From positions 4,030,001 to 4,094,000 of the forward strand of contig JADJQR010000001.1 in assembly GCA_016712675.1 (NCBI GenBank): a DNA stretch of 64,000 nucleotides, written 5' to 3'. A model generated the notes under the pieces. The model ran no database searches. It saw only the letters and a program-made list of their open reading frames with translations, and was not told the DNA's origin. Below are positions 1 through 6,979 of this stretch, in pieces. Position numbers and translations under genes: made by a program. Source of the stretch: a bacterium. GTDB taxonomy: Bacteria; Krumholzibacteriota; Krumholzibacteriia; LZORAL124-64-63. How positions within the stretch are numbered: the first letter of the stretch is position 1; the number at the start of each line of letters is the position of its first letter.

Positions 1-258
1 GCCTTCAGGGCTGGTGCCGAAGGTCGAGTACTCCAGGAGCGGGGACGCCGCCGCCAGATCACGCAACCAAGTGATCGTCTCCTCATAGCGTGGCGTGCGG
101 ACCCCGCCGGAGGACTCGAACGGTGTCAAATTCAGGGCCTCCACCGTGGTCGGAGCGGCCCCGGCCGTCGCAGAGGCAAGAAACAGTAGCGTCGCCAGAC
201 TCAGGGTCGCGATATGCGGGCGTCGGCCGACGGCTGATGGGCGGGTGATGGGCGTCAG
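1..258 (-). CDS. Peptidase M14-like zinc carboxypeptidase, N-terminal part only
   Basis: The reading frame runs off the left edge, so only about 86 N-terminal residues are visible. A signal peptide (hydrophobic ATLSLATLLFLASATAGAA after two arginines) is followed by LTPFESSGGVRTPRYEETI, then WLRDLAAASPLLEY and FGTSPEG. This pattern (G.RTPRYEET, aromatic, ASP, FG.SPEG) is the usual start of secreted M14 carboxypeptidases; the catalytic zinc ligands would lie outside the window. No ATG is in frame. The best start is CTG at 258-256, placed 6 nt behind a GGAGGA ribosome binding site, so a rare CTG start is proposed. Family call is inference from a short piece. Confidence 0.55.
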   Translation of the reverse strand, partial: MTPITRPSAVGRRPHIATLSLATLLFLASATAGAAPTTVEALNLTPFESSGGVRTPRYEETITWLRDLAAASPLLEYSTFGTSPEG

Positions 259-558
259 GACGATTCCTCCGGACGGATGTGATTCGTGGCTTCCCCGCTC
301 GGAAGATCCGGGCCGACGTCCCGCGATTCTAGCTGCGCCCGGCCCGAACGGGAAGGGCCGAGCTCAGCGGATCGCACCGATGCGGTCGCCGGCTCACGAC
401 GCCCGCTCTGGCGTTGCGTTCCGTCTGATGGCCGCGATTCACGTCCTTGTTCGCGCCAAGACGCGATCGCGGCCGTTGAATTCTCCCCTGTGTATTAAAT
501 ATTGATCTCTTGTTCCATGCTAAATGTGCCGGCCCCTAGCCAATCGGACACAGAATCG

Positions 559-586
559 TTGACAGGTCCACAAAGCCCTCTACTTT
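559..586 (+). promoter_or_regulatory. Candidate sigma70-type promoter for the outer-membrane protein gene at 776
   Basis: A perfect TTGACA at 559-564 is followed after 16 bp by TACTTT at 581-586 (four of six matches to TATAAT). Transcription from here would give a leader of roughly 180 nt before the ATG at 776. The 259-558 stretch holds a short AT-rich patch around 495-530 and no gene that I can support. Confidence 0.4.
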
Positions 587-775
587 CGGGGCACGGAGGT
601 CCCGGCCATGGCGGCCGGACTTGTGGGAGAAGAACTGGGGGAACGCCGGGGTGGTACGTAACCGCTCGGCGTATCGGTGCACGCGGGCTGCACGGATTCG
701 CTGTCCCTTGGGACTGCAGGCGCGATAACCACCCCCATTCGGTGACCCTGGGTGCCAACGGAAAGGAACGGACTC

Positions 776-2113
776 ATGAAGAAGGCGCTACTGGTGTTCT
801 TCGTCCTTTCGCTTGTGATCGCGACGGCGGCGACGGCCACCGAGACCCGCGTGACCACGATGGGCGAGAACAACGAAATGCTCAAGGATGAGCACAACAT
901 CTGGCTGTATCCTTCCACGATCAACATGTATCCGAACGTCATGGGGGGCCACGTCAGCGAAGGCACGTTCGGTGTTGCCGGCGGTCACTGGAAGATCGGC
1001 GAGTCGGTCCTCGGCGCCTATTTCGACGCCTACTCGTCCTATGTCGGCTTCGGCACGGATCCCGACGACAAGGACGGCGGCAACATCTGGCTGCGGAACC
1101 GCATCAACCTCTTCTACGGCCAGCAGCTGGCAGACATGCCGATCGGCCTTCGGTTGAGCATGTGGGGCCATGGCGACAGCCAGGAGGACTCCCCGCAGGA
1201 GTTCTCCGACCCGAACTACGACAATTCCTACAACCGGTTTGAAGCGGCGTTCGGCGTCACGGCCATGGAAGGCAAGCTCGATGCTGCCGCCGCTTTCGGC
1301 ATGACCTCGTTCACCGAGGAGCGGAACGCGTACGACCAGTTCCTGAGCGACGTCGACAACGATGTCTTCCGCGCCTTCGACCGGACGGCTTCCGACGGGA
1401 GCTTCGACTTCGACGTTCGTCTGCGCTACTGGCACGAAATGAACGAGAAGTGGACTGTGATCCCCCACGTGTCCTTCGAGAGCATGTCGCTGACGACGAT
1501 CCAGAAGACGCCGTTCAACTTCGCGTCGACCGCTGGCGGCCCGATCAACACGATGGGCTTCTACGACGAGTACGAATGGGACAATTCCGGCACGCGGTTC
1601 AACCTCGGCGTCGGGACCAACTACCAGGCCTCCGAGCGGGTCATGACCGTCACCGACCTCGGACTGGGCTTCGTTTCGTACACCGGCGAGGAGTCCCGTT
1701 ACTCGGCGCCCAACGCGACGCCGCTGACGCTGCGGACCGTCACCGAAGAGGGCCAGTTCAACGTGGTTCCCTATATCAAGGCTGGCCTGGAGGGCGAGGT
1801 CAAGAAGTGGCTGGACGTGCGCGTGGGCATGGTCAGCGAGTGGTATTCGGAGGAATGGGATCAGTCCGGCTCGTTCCTGAGCGGCACCACGACGACGGCT
1901 GCGCCGAACTACCTCCACAAGGCGTACGGCCCGAACACCCGCACCTACCTCGGCACGGGCTTCAATTTCGGTGACCTGCACATCGACACCCAGCTCGACG
2001 CCCGGTTCCTGAACGACGGCCCGTACTTCATCACCGGCCGTCCGCAGGGCGACTACGACGGTGAAGCCGGCTGGTGGGCCACGCAGGTGTCGATCCGCTA
2101 CGACTTCAACTGA
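776..2113 (+). CDS. Outer-membrane beta-barrel protein of unknown function
   Basis: A 445-residue protein with a signal peptide (MKKALLVFFVLSLVIATAATA) and a body of alternating aromatic/polar strands ending in the aromatic C-terminus VSIRYDFN expected of outer-membrane barrels. Early in the mature part it reads MLKDEHNIWLYPSTINMYPN, a type of segment seen near the N-terminus of predicted barrels in FCB bacteria. Start ATG at 776 sits behind a GGAAAGGA site; an upstream in-frame ATG at 752 would put extra residues before the signal peptide and is not preferred. Transcribed alone, with a strong hairpin terminator after it. No function is assigned. Confidence 0.8.
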   Translation: MKKALLVFFVLSLVIATAATATETRVTTMGENNEMLKDEHNIWLYPSTINMYPNVMGGHVSEGTFGVAGGHWKIGESVLGAYFDAYSSYVGFGTDPDDKDGGNIWLRNRINLFYGQQLADMPIGLRLSMWGHGDSQEDSPQEFSDPNYDNSYNRFEAAFGVTAMEGKLDAAAAFGMTSFTEERNAYDQFLSDVDNDVFRAFDRTASDGSFDFDVRLRYWHEMNEKWTVIPHVSFESMSLTTIQKTPFNFASTAGGPINTMGFYDEYEWDNSGTRFNLGVGTNYQASERVMTVTDLGLGFVSYTGEESRYSAPNATPLTLRTVTEEGQFNVVPYIKAGLEGEVKKWLDVRVGMVSEWYSEEWDQSGSFLSGTTTTAAPNYLHKAYGPNTRTYLGTGFNFGDLHIDTQLDARFLNDGPYFITGRPQGDYDGEAGWWATQVSIRYDFN

Positions 2114-2155
2114 CGCTCGACGGACCCTCGACACCATCGTTGGGCGGAATCCGGG

Positions 2156-2179
2156 AGGCGGGGCCGTGAGGCCCCGCCT
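2156..2179 (+). terminator. Hairpin terminator after the outer-membrane protein gene
   Basis: A perfect 10-bp stem, AGGCGGGGCC (2156-2165) with GGCCCCGCCT (2170-2179), closes a GTGA loop 43 nt behind the stop codon. Only a weak T-rich stretch follows. Confidence 0.7.
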
Positions 2180-2496
2180 TCGCTTTGGTCTCGGCGGGGG
2201 GACCGATCTTGCCGACCATGGACATCGGCTGCCAATATTCCTATTGACAACCATTTCCGGCCGCACGGAAGATCCGCGCTGGCACGGGTTGTGCAGACTT
2301 CACGGATCCCCTCCCAAGGGCCAGCACTGCACAGCCCGGAACATGAGGTTGGGCCAAGGGGGCGGTCAACAGTCGTGCGGGACCGGCTGGATGCCAACCA
2401 GGACGATGGTCGGTTGGATCCGTTCCGAGTAGACGGACGAACCGATTCCGCGTACTCACAGACCGGATCAGCCCCGGTGGATCAAGGAGGTCCGAA
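2180..2496. other. Intergenic region upstream of the porin gene
   Basis: No coding sequence is supported here. A TTGACA hexamer at 2244-2249 could be a -35 box for the porin, but no good -10 hexamer lies at the right distance. AAGGAGG at 2484-2490 is the porin ribosome binding site. Confidence 0.5.
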
Positions 2497-3786
2497 TTGT
2501 TCAAGAAGCTGCTGCTCACCTTGTCGACCCTGACGTTGCTGATGGCCAGCTCCGCGTTTGCCGGTGACCAGGCATGGACGATGTATGGCGTGGCCCATGC
2601 CTCTGTCAATTCCCTCAGCAATGGCAACGACAGCCAGCTCGGCGTGTCGAGCAACACGTCGCGCTTCGGGTTCAAGGGCACCAGCCCGTTGAACGACGAG
2701 TTCACGGCGTTCTGGCAGTTCGAATCGACGCTGGATCTGACGGGCTCGTTCAAGTCGACCGAGAGCATAACGACGACGACCTACAGGCTGGAAGACGATC
2801 CGGAGGCGCCGGGCGAATCGATCTTGGTACCGGTGACGAACACCCAGACCATCACCCACAGCGGCACCACGCTGTCAACGCGCAACTCGTTCGTGGGTGT
2901 CAAGCACAAGGACGCCGGCTCTCTTCTGATCGGGCGTCATGATACGCCGTTCAAATCGCTCGGGCGCAAGGTCGAGATGTTCCCCGATCAACTGGCCGAT
3001 TTCCGCATGTTGACGAACAATACGCACAACAACGAGAAGGAGAAGTGGGACCGGCGACTGACGGAGATCGTGGCTTGGAAGTCCCCGGAATGGAGTGGGT
3101 TCGGCGTCTTCGCGGCCTACCAATTCGACCAAGCGGACCTGGGTGCCGCCGAAGCCAAGACCGCGATCAGCGCCATGGTTAGCTACACGCGTGATGAGTT
3201 CATGGTCGGCGTCGGCTACGAAGCCATGTCGGCCGGCAGCGGTGACAAGACGACCGTCAACAACGTCGATAAGTACGCCGACGGCCCGATGGCCATGCGC
3301 GTGGCCGCCAAGTACACGGGCGAGCAGTTCGACTTGGGTGCCCTGTTCCAGTCAGCGACCGAACAGGACTGGACGGGTACTGCTCCGGACTTCGTCATCG
3401 ACGAGTGGACGTACACGGTGCTGGGCGCAGGCGCCACGTTCCATGTCAATGACAAGTGGGACGTCAAAGGTGCGTTCTTCGTGAAGGATGCGCGCACCGA
3501 CGCGAAGGATGATCTGGCCACGGCTGCATACGACGAGAGCGACACCAAGGCGACGATGATGGCGTTCGGCGTCGAGCGCATCTTCGGCAAGAATGTGCGC
3601 CTCTATGCACAGTACGCCTCGGTCAGCAACGGTGACGCGACGAACATCACGCTCGCCGGGGCTGACACCGGCTTCGGCACCGGCGTCAACGGCGTCAACG
3701 GCGCCTCGATCGCCGGGACGGGCGCAAACCCCTCCACGAACGACAACCCCTTCGGCGTCTCGATCGGAACGGTCGTGTCTTGGTGA
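2497..3786 (+). CDS. Gram-negative type porin
   Basis: A 429-residue general porin predicted to form a 16-stranded trimeric diffusion channel in the outer membrane. The signal peptide MFKKLLLTLSTLTLLMASSAFA is followed by the family's opening strand (WTMYGVAHASVN), then SRFGFKGTSPLNDEFTAFWQ and NSFVGVKHKDAGSLLIGRHD, which match the conserved first strands of bacterial porins. The chain ends on a short hydrophobic strand finishing in VSW. The start is TTG, supported by a full AAGGAGG site 6 nt upstream. It is followed by its own hairpin and then by a Fur/Per box, so iron or redox linkage is possible but unproven. Confidence 0.88.
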   Translation: MFKKLLLTLSTLTLLMASSAFAGDQAWTMYGVAHASVNSLSNGNDSQLGVSSNTSRFGFKGTSPLNDEFTAFWQFESTLDLTGSFKSTESITTTTYRLEDDPEAPGESILVPVTNTQTITHSGTTLSTRNSFVGVKHKDAGSLLIGRHDTPFKSLGRKVEMFPDQLADFRMLTNNTHNNEKEKWDRRLTEIVAWKSPEWSGFGVFAAYQFDQADLGAAEAKTAISAMVSYTRDEFMVGVGYEAMSAGSGDKTTVNNVDKYADGPMAMRVAAKYTGEQFDLGALFQSATEQDWTGTAPDFVIDEWTYTVLGAGATFHVNDKWDVKGAFFVKDARTDAKDDLATAAYDESDTKATMMAFGVERIFGKNVRLYAQYASVSNGDATNITLAGADTGFGTGVNGVNGASIAGTGANPSTNDNPFGVSIGTVVSW

Positions 3787-3813
3787 TCTGACCGTTTCCC
3801 GCAGGTTCGACCT

Positions 3814-3841
3814 GAAGCCCCTGGTTCCGGCCTGGGGCTTC
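3814..3841 (+). terminator. Hairpin terminator after the porin gene
   Basis: GAAGCCCC (3814-3821) pairs with GGGGCTTC (3834-3841) around a 12-nt loop, 27 nt behind the porin stop codon. Confidence 0.65.
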
Positions 3842-3877
3842 TCCATTGATCTTCGCGATTCATGTCGCCAATGGTCC

Positions 3878-3900
3878 TTGACATTGGTAATCATTACTGT
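3878..3900 (+). promoter_or_regulatory. Fur/Per-box operator overlapping a -35 element
   Basis: TTGACA at 3878-3883 is followed at once by TGGTAATCATTACTG (3885-3899), whose core GTAATCATTAC (3887-3897) is a perfect 5-1-5 palindrome. It resembles the 7-1-7 Fur/PerR consensus TGATAATNATTATCA. The box sits 13 nt ahead of the Fur-family gene start, in a region far more AT-rich than its surroundings, which argues for autoregulation by the adjacent repressor. A -10 box is not obvious. Confidence 0.65.
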
Positions 3901-3912
3901 TTGTTTGGAAGT

Positions 3913-4410
3913 ATGGACAAGCGGCCGGGAGAGCCAACATTGGCCCGCAAGGGCCGCCTGGACGGCATGAGCGCCCGGAGGCATCGCCAGACACCGCAGC
4001 GGTCCTTGGTCCTGGCCGAACTCGCGGCTTCGCGGGAACACCTGACGGCAGCCGAGATCTTCGACCGGGTCAGGCGTACGCTGCCCCGGATCAGCCTTGG
4101 CACCGTGTATCGGAATTTGGAGGTCCTGGTGTCAGAGGGCCGCGTGGTCAAGCTCCCCGGTTCTGAACCGGGAGCCCGCTACGATGGAGCCCCGGCGCCC
4201 CACGACCACATCCGCTGCCGGCGATGCGGCAACGTGAGTGACGTCCCAAGCCAAGCTCTTCCGGTGCCGGAACAGGTCCCGCCGGGCTTCCTGATCGAAA
4301 GCCGACGGCTGGAATACGTCGGTCTCTGCGCCGACTGTCGTCCCGCCGCAAGCGTGGTCGGGGGGGATTGCGGTCCAGAAGAACCTCGAGTTGGCCATGG
4401 GCAACCATGA
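3913..4410 (+). CDS. Fur family transcriptional regulator, probably PerR-like
   Basis: A 165-residue metal-dependent repressor. A winged-helix DNA-binding half (TPQRSLVLAELAASREHLTA, then SLGTVYRNLEVLVSEGRVVKL) precedes the dimerisation half with the HDH metal-ligand motif, and two CxxC pairs (CRRC and CADC) that would hold structural zinc. ATG 3913 is chosen; another ATG at 3967 just precedes the conserved domain and is possible. A Fur/Per box lies immediately upstream, and a 2-Cys peroxiredoxin begins 69 nt downstream in the same direction. That pairing favours a peroxide-sensing PerR role over iron-sensing Fur; this is inference from context. Confidence 0.85.
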   Translation: MDKRPGEPTLARKGRLDGMSARRHRQTPQRSLVLAELAASREHLTAAEIFDRVRRTLPRISLGTVYRNLEVLVSEGRVVKLPGSEPGARYDGAPAPHDHIRCRRCGNVSDVPSQALPVPEQVPPGFLIESRRLEYVGLCADCRPAASVVGGDCGPEEPRVGHGQP

Positions 4411-4479
4411 CCGCATAGCGGCTTTCACCCGGCGCGGAATGCGCCTGTTTCATGACCAAGAAGAGAGGAGCAGAAAGAG

Positions 4480-5097
4480 ATGGACGACATGGACTTCGAT
4501 TTCATCCCCGTGCCCCTGGTGGCCAGCGAGGCCCCTGATTTCACCGCGACGGCCGTCATGCCGGACAACAGCTTCAACAAGGAGTTCAGTCTGGCGGACT
4601 TCCGCGGCAAGTACGTGGTGATGTTCTTCTACCCGCTGGACTTCACCTTCGTGTGCCCGTCCGAGATCATCGCCTTCGACAAGGCCCTTGCCGAGTTCAA
4701 GAAGCGGAACTGCGAAGTCATCGGCGTCAGCACCGACAGCCACTTCAGCCACTGGGCGTGGAAGAACACGAAACCCGAGAACGGCGGCATCGGCAACATC
4801 CAGTTCCCGCTGGTGGCCGACTTCCAGAAGACGATCAGCCAGGATTACGGCCTGCTGCTCGAGGGCGGCATGGCCCTGCGCGGTACGTTCCTCATCGACA
4901 AGAACGGCATCATCCAGCACAGCACGGTCAATGCCCTGGGCCTGGGCCGCAACGTTGACGAGATGCTCCGCCTGGTCGACGCCCTGCAGCACCTCGAGCA
5001 GCACGGCGAGGTCTGCCCGGCGAACTGGAAGAAGGGCGACGAGGCCATGAAGCCGACGGCGGACGGCGTGGCCTCCTACCTGAAGAAGCACAGCTAG
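4480..5097 (+). CDS. 2-Cys peroxiredoxin (AhpC/Prx1 type)
   Basis: A 205-residue thiol peroxidase that reduces hydrogen peroxide and organic hydroperoxides. The peroxidatic cysteine lies at about residue 59 in FYPLDFTFVCPSE and the resolving cysteine at about residue 179 in GEVCPANW, the arrangement of typical 2-Cys enzymes. No AhpF or thioredoxin reductase is adjacent, so the electron donor is unknown. It lies downstream of the PerR-like gene and is probably co-transcribed with it from the Fur/Per-box promoter. The stop codon is followed after 9 nt by the first of three long hairpins with a shared loop. Confidence 0.93.
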   Translation: MDDMDFDFIPVPLVASEAPDFTATAVMPDNSFNKEFSLADFRGKYVVMFFYPLDFTFVCPSEIIAFDKALAEFKKRNCEVIGVSTDSHFSHWAWKNTKPENGGIGNIQFPLVADFQKTISQDYGLLLEGGMALRGTFLIDKNGIIQHSTVNALGLGRNVDEMLRLVDALQHLEQHGEVCPANWKKGDEAMKPTADGVASYLKKHS

Positions 5098-5106
5098 GGC
5101 GTTCGT

Positions 5107-5196
5107 CGGCAACGTCCGCACATGGAGAAAACCGCGCTGTCCTCGCCCCTTCGGGGCTGCGGATTGCGCGGTTTTCTCCATGTGCGGACGTTGCCG
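5107..5196 (+). repeat. Long 3'-end hairpin with conserved loop, copy 1
   Basis: A perfect 31-bp inverted repeat (5107-5137 with 5166-5196) encloses a 28-nt loop (5138-5165). The loop begins TGTCCTCGCC, contains a nested mini-hairpin GCCCC-TTC-GGGGC (5145-5157), and ends GCGGATT. It starts 9 nt behind the peroxiredoxin stop codon. There is no T-tract after the right arm, so it is not a classical intrinsic terminator, although it may act as one. The loop is identical to the loops of two further hairpins at 5349 and 5934, whereas the stem sequence is unique. Confidence 0.9.
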
Positions 5197-5348
5197 GCAC
5201 CGCCACTTGTAGGAAACGCCGCAACCGAATCAGCCACGGTGGCCGCGCCACCCGCAGGAAACGCCCCAAACTGGTGCGGCGACGCCAAAGCTGCCCCGCT
5301 CGCGGCCGGCAAACGCGGGCAACACCCGAGTCCGCGGAGGGCCGGTGC

Positions 5349-5438
5349 AGGGGGAGCGTGTGAAGGGGTTCCGGCGCGCAATCCGCAGCCCCGAAGGGGC
5401 GAGGACAGCGCGCCGGAACCCCTTCACACGCTCCCCCT
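5349..5438 (-). repeat. Long 3'-end hairpin with conserved loop, copy 2
   Basis: Arms 5349-5379 and 5408-5438 are again perfectly complementary over exactly 31 bp, around the same 28-nt loop (5380-5407, here on the minus strand). Read in the sense of the upstream minus-strand gene it has the same orientation as copy 1. The outer arm begins inside that gene's TAG stop codon (5439-5437), so the stem includes two stop-codon bases. Between copies 1 and 2 (5197-5348) I see only a short GGTGGC/GCCACC hairpin and two GCAGGAAACGCC-like words. Confidence 0.9.
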
Positions 5439-5826
5439 ACAGCGGCCCCTCCGCGGCCCACCGAGCCGCATCCACCGCATAGTCCTTGTTGCCCTTCTTG
5501 TAGCTGTCCACCACCAGCGGCAGGAAATCGCCCGGGCGCGGCAGCGGCGGCGGCAGCAGGACCTCCACCTCGGTGCTGTCGGGCGTGGCCACGAGCACGC
5601 GCGCCAGTGCCGCCCCTTTTTCGTCACGCGCCACGTTCTCGGCCTTCACCTCGAGGCACAGCCCGAGCATGTTCGCGCGGCCGACCACGGGGTTGCGGAA
5701 GGTCGACAACACCGCCAGCACGGCCACCACCACGACCGCGCCGGCGATGGCCACCACGACGCGCTTCGGCGGTCGCCGCTTGGACGGCAGGCTATCCAGA
5801 TAGGCAAGCTTGTCGGCGTCACTCAT
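5437..5826 (-). CDS. Small single-pass membrane protein of unknown function
   Basis: A 129-residue protein with a charged N-terminus (MSDADKLAYLDSLPSKRRPPKR), one strong transmembrane segment (VVVAIAGAVVVVAVLAVLS, about residues 23-41), and a roughly 85-residue soluble domain containing VEVLLPPPLPRPGDFLPLVV. The positive charges before the helix suggest N-in topology with the domain outside the cytoplasm. I do not recognise the family. Its stop codon is embedded in the outer arm of the second conserved-loop hairpin. The next gene upstream, at 6049-6879, runs in the same direction but is separated by the third hairpin. Confidence 0.7.
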   Translation of the reverse strand: MSDADKLAYLDSLPSKRRPPKRVVVAIAGAVVVVAVLAVLSTFRNPVVGRANMLGLCLEVKAENVARDEKGAALARVLVATPDSTEVEVLLPPPLPRPGDFLPLVVDSYKKGNKDYAVDAARWAAEGPL

Positions 5827-5933
5827 GCCCGTAATCTACCTCACGCACCCCGCCCCGTCACGCCAGAATTCCGCCGTCTCCCCTTCGCAAGGCGCCGGCG
5901 ACGAAGGAGCAGCGACGCGAAGCTCGGCCGGCG

Positions 5934-6025
5934 CGTCATCGCCACGTACAAGAACGATCCCGCGCAATCCGCAGCCCCGAAGGGGCGAGGACAGCCCGGG
6001 ATCGTTCTTGTACGTGGCGATGACG
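5934..6025 (-). repeat. Long 3'-end hairpin with conserved loop, copy 3
   Basis: Arms 5934-5965 and 5994-6025 pair over 32 positions with a single mismatch (5963/5996). The loop at 5966-5993 is identical to those of copies 1 and 2. It begins 23 nt behind the TAG of the minus-strand lipoprotein gene at 6049, in the same orientation relative to that gene as the other two copies. The stem sequence is unrelated to the other stems except for a GC-rich closing segment next to the loop. Confidence 0.9.
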
Positions 6026-6048
6026 GGACCTGGGCGCCGTTCGCGTCG

Positions 6049-6879
6049 CTACTCCTTCGTCACCGTCGCCTTCTCGATGATGGCCGCATACACGTAGCCG
6101 GCCCCAAAGTCCTTATCCACCGCCAGCACGCCCTCGACCACGATGACATCGCCGACGGCGACGATCTCGGCTGTGGTCACGGTCAAATCGACCGTCGCTC
6201 CCTCGCCCGAGCCGTCCTGGATGTGGACCCAGTTGGTGCCCATGATGTTCGGCGTGAACTTGACCACGCGGGCGCGCACCTTGACCGCCTTGCCACCAAG
6301 TTCCGCGCTCCGGGCGTGGATCTCGCCGACCTGGTAGCCACCAGCCGCCTTCTGGATGCCGGACACGTGCTGATCGTCCAGCGCCAGCTTGCCACCGCCG
6401 GCCGGCCCCCCGGCCTGAGCGCCGCCCATGCCCATGTCCGTACCCCCGTGCGGGTCGCTGGGCTGGCCTGCGGGCATGCCGCCGCCCTGGGGCTCGCTGC
6501 CCTGCTGCCAGACGGCGTTCGTGAAGTAGATCTCAGGGAAGACGCGGTCGAGCGTGGCGCTGCGGAAATCGACCATCATCTGGCCCTGGGGGACCGTGAC
6601 CTTGTCACCCACCGCCACCGGGGTTTGGGTGGTGGCGCACCAGATCTGCTGGGCGCCGGTATCCAGCAGCACGTACGTATAGCCGCCGGAGTCCATGGTC
6701 TCGGCCACCGTGCCCTGCCAGGTGCCGGGCATGGCCGCTGGCTGGGCGGCGGCAGGGACGGCGGCAGGCGGGGTGCCGGCAGTGGCCTGGGCGTTGCCGC
6801 CCGCCTTGTCGCCGCAACCGGTCAGGGCGACGGCCAGCACGGGCACCAACAGCGACGTCTTGCAGGCGAGCTTCTTCAC
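6049..6879 (-). CDS. Lipoprotein with two OB-fold-like domains
   Basis: A 276-residue lipoprotein. The lipobox LTGC sits in VLAVALTGCGDKA about 20 residues in, so the protein should be lipid-anchored in the cell envelope. The first domain (TWQGTVAETMDSGGYTYVLL and following VGDKVTVPQGQMM) resembles small OB-fold domains of the NrfJ type. A Gly/Met/Pro-rich linker leads to a second OB-like domain with KVRARVVKFTPNIMGTNWVH and IQDGSG. The start is GTG 6879 behind GAGGAG; longer forms would bury the signal peptide. Function is unknown; the fold assignment is by sequence resemblance only. Confidence 0.75.
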   Translation of the reverse strand: MKKLACKTSLLVPVLAVALTGCGDKAGGNAQATAGTPPAAVPAAAQPAAMPGTWQGTVAETMDSGGYTYVLLDTGAQQIWCATTQTPVAVGDKVTVPQGQMMVDFRSATLDRVFPEIYFTNAVWQQGSEPQGGGMPAGQPSDPHGGTDMGMGGAQAGGPAGGGKLALDDQHVSGIQKAAGGYQVGEIHARSAELGGKAVKVRARVVKFTPNIMGTNWVHIQDGSGEGATVDLTVTTAEIVAVGDVIVVEGVLAVDKDFGAGYVYAAIIEKATVTKE

Positions 6880-6979
6880 GGGGCATCTCCTCGGTTCGGA
6901 GCAGGTTCGGGACCCCGGCCACGGGCCGGCGGGCCGTCGCGAAAAATAGCCCACCGTTCCGGTCCGGGCAAACCGGCGG

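Noticed and set aside
95-966. Overlapping open frames on both strands (129-136 residues) in the first kilobase
   Set aside because: They lack ribosome sites and domain motifs, and overlap the M14 signal peptide or the outer-membrane protein in other frames.
788-2266. Long minus-strand frame of 492 residues opposite the first outer-membrane protein
   Set aside because: Antisense shadow typical of high-GC DNA; Arg/Val-rich with no motif, whereas the plus-strand frame has a signal peptide and barrel pattern.
5107-6025. Interpretation of the three hairpins as integron attC sites or ordinary rho-independent terminators
   Set aside because: attC sites conserve their ends, not the centre, and no integrase is near; no T-tract follows any of the hairpins.
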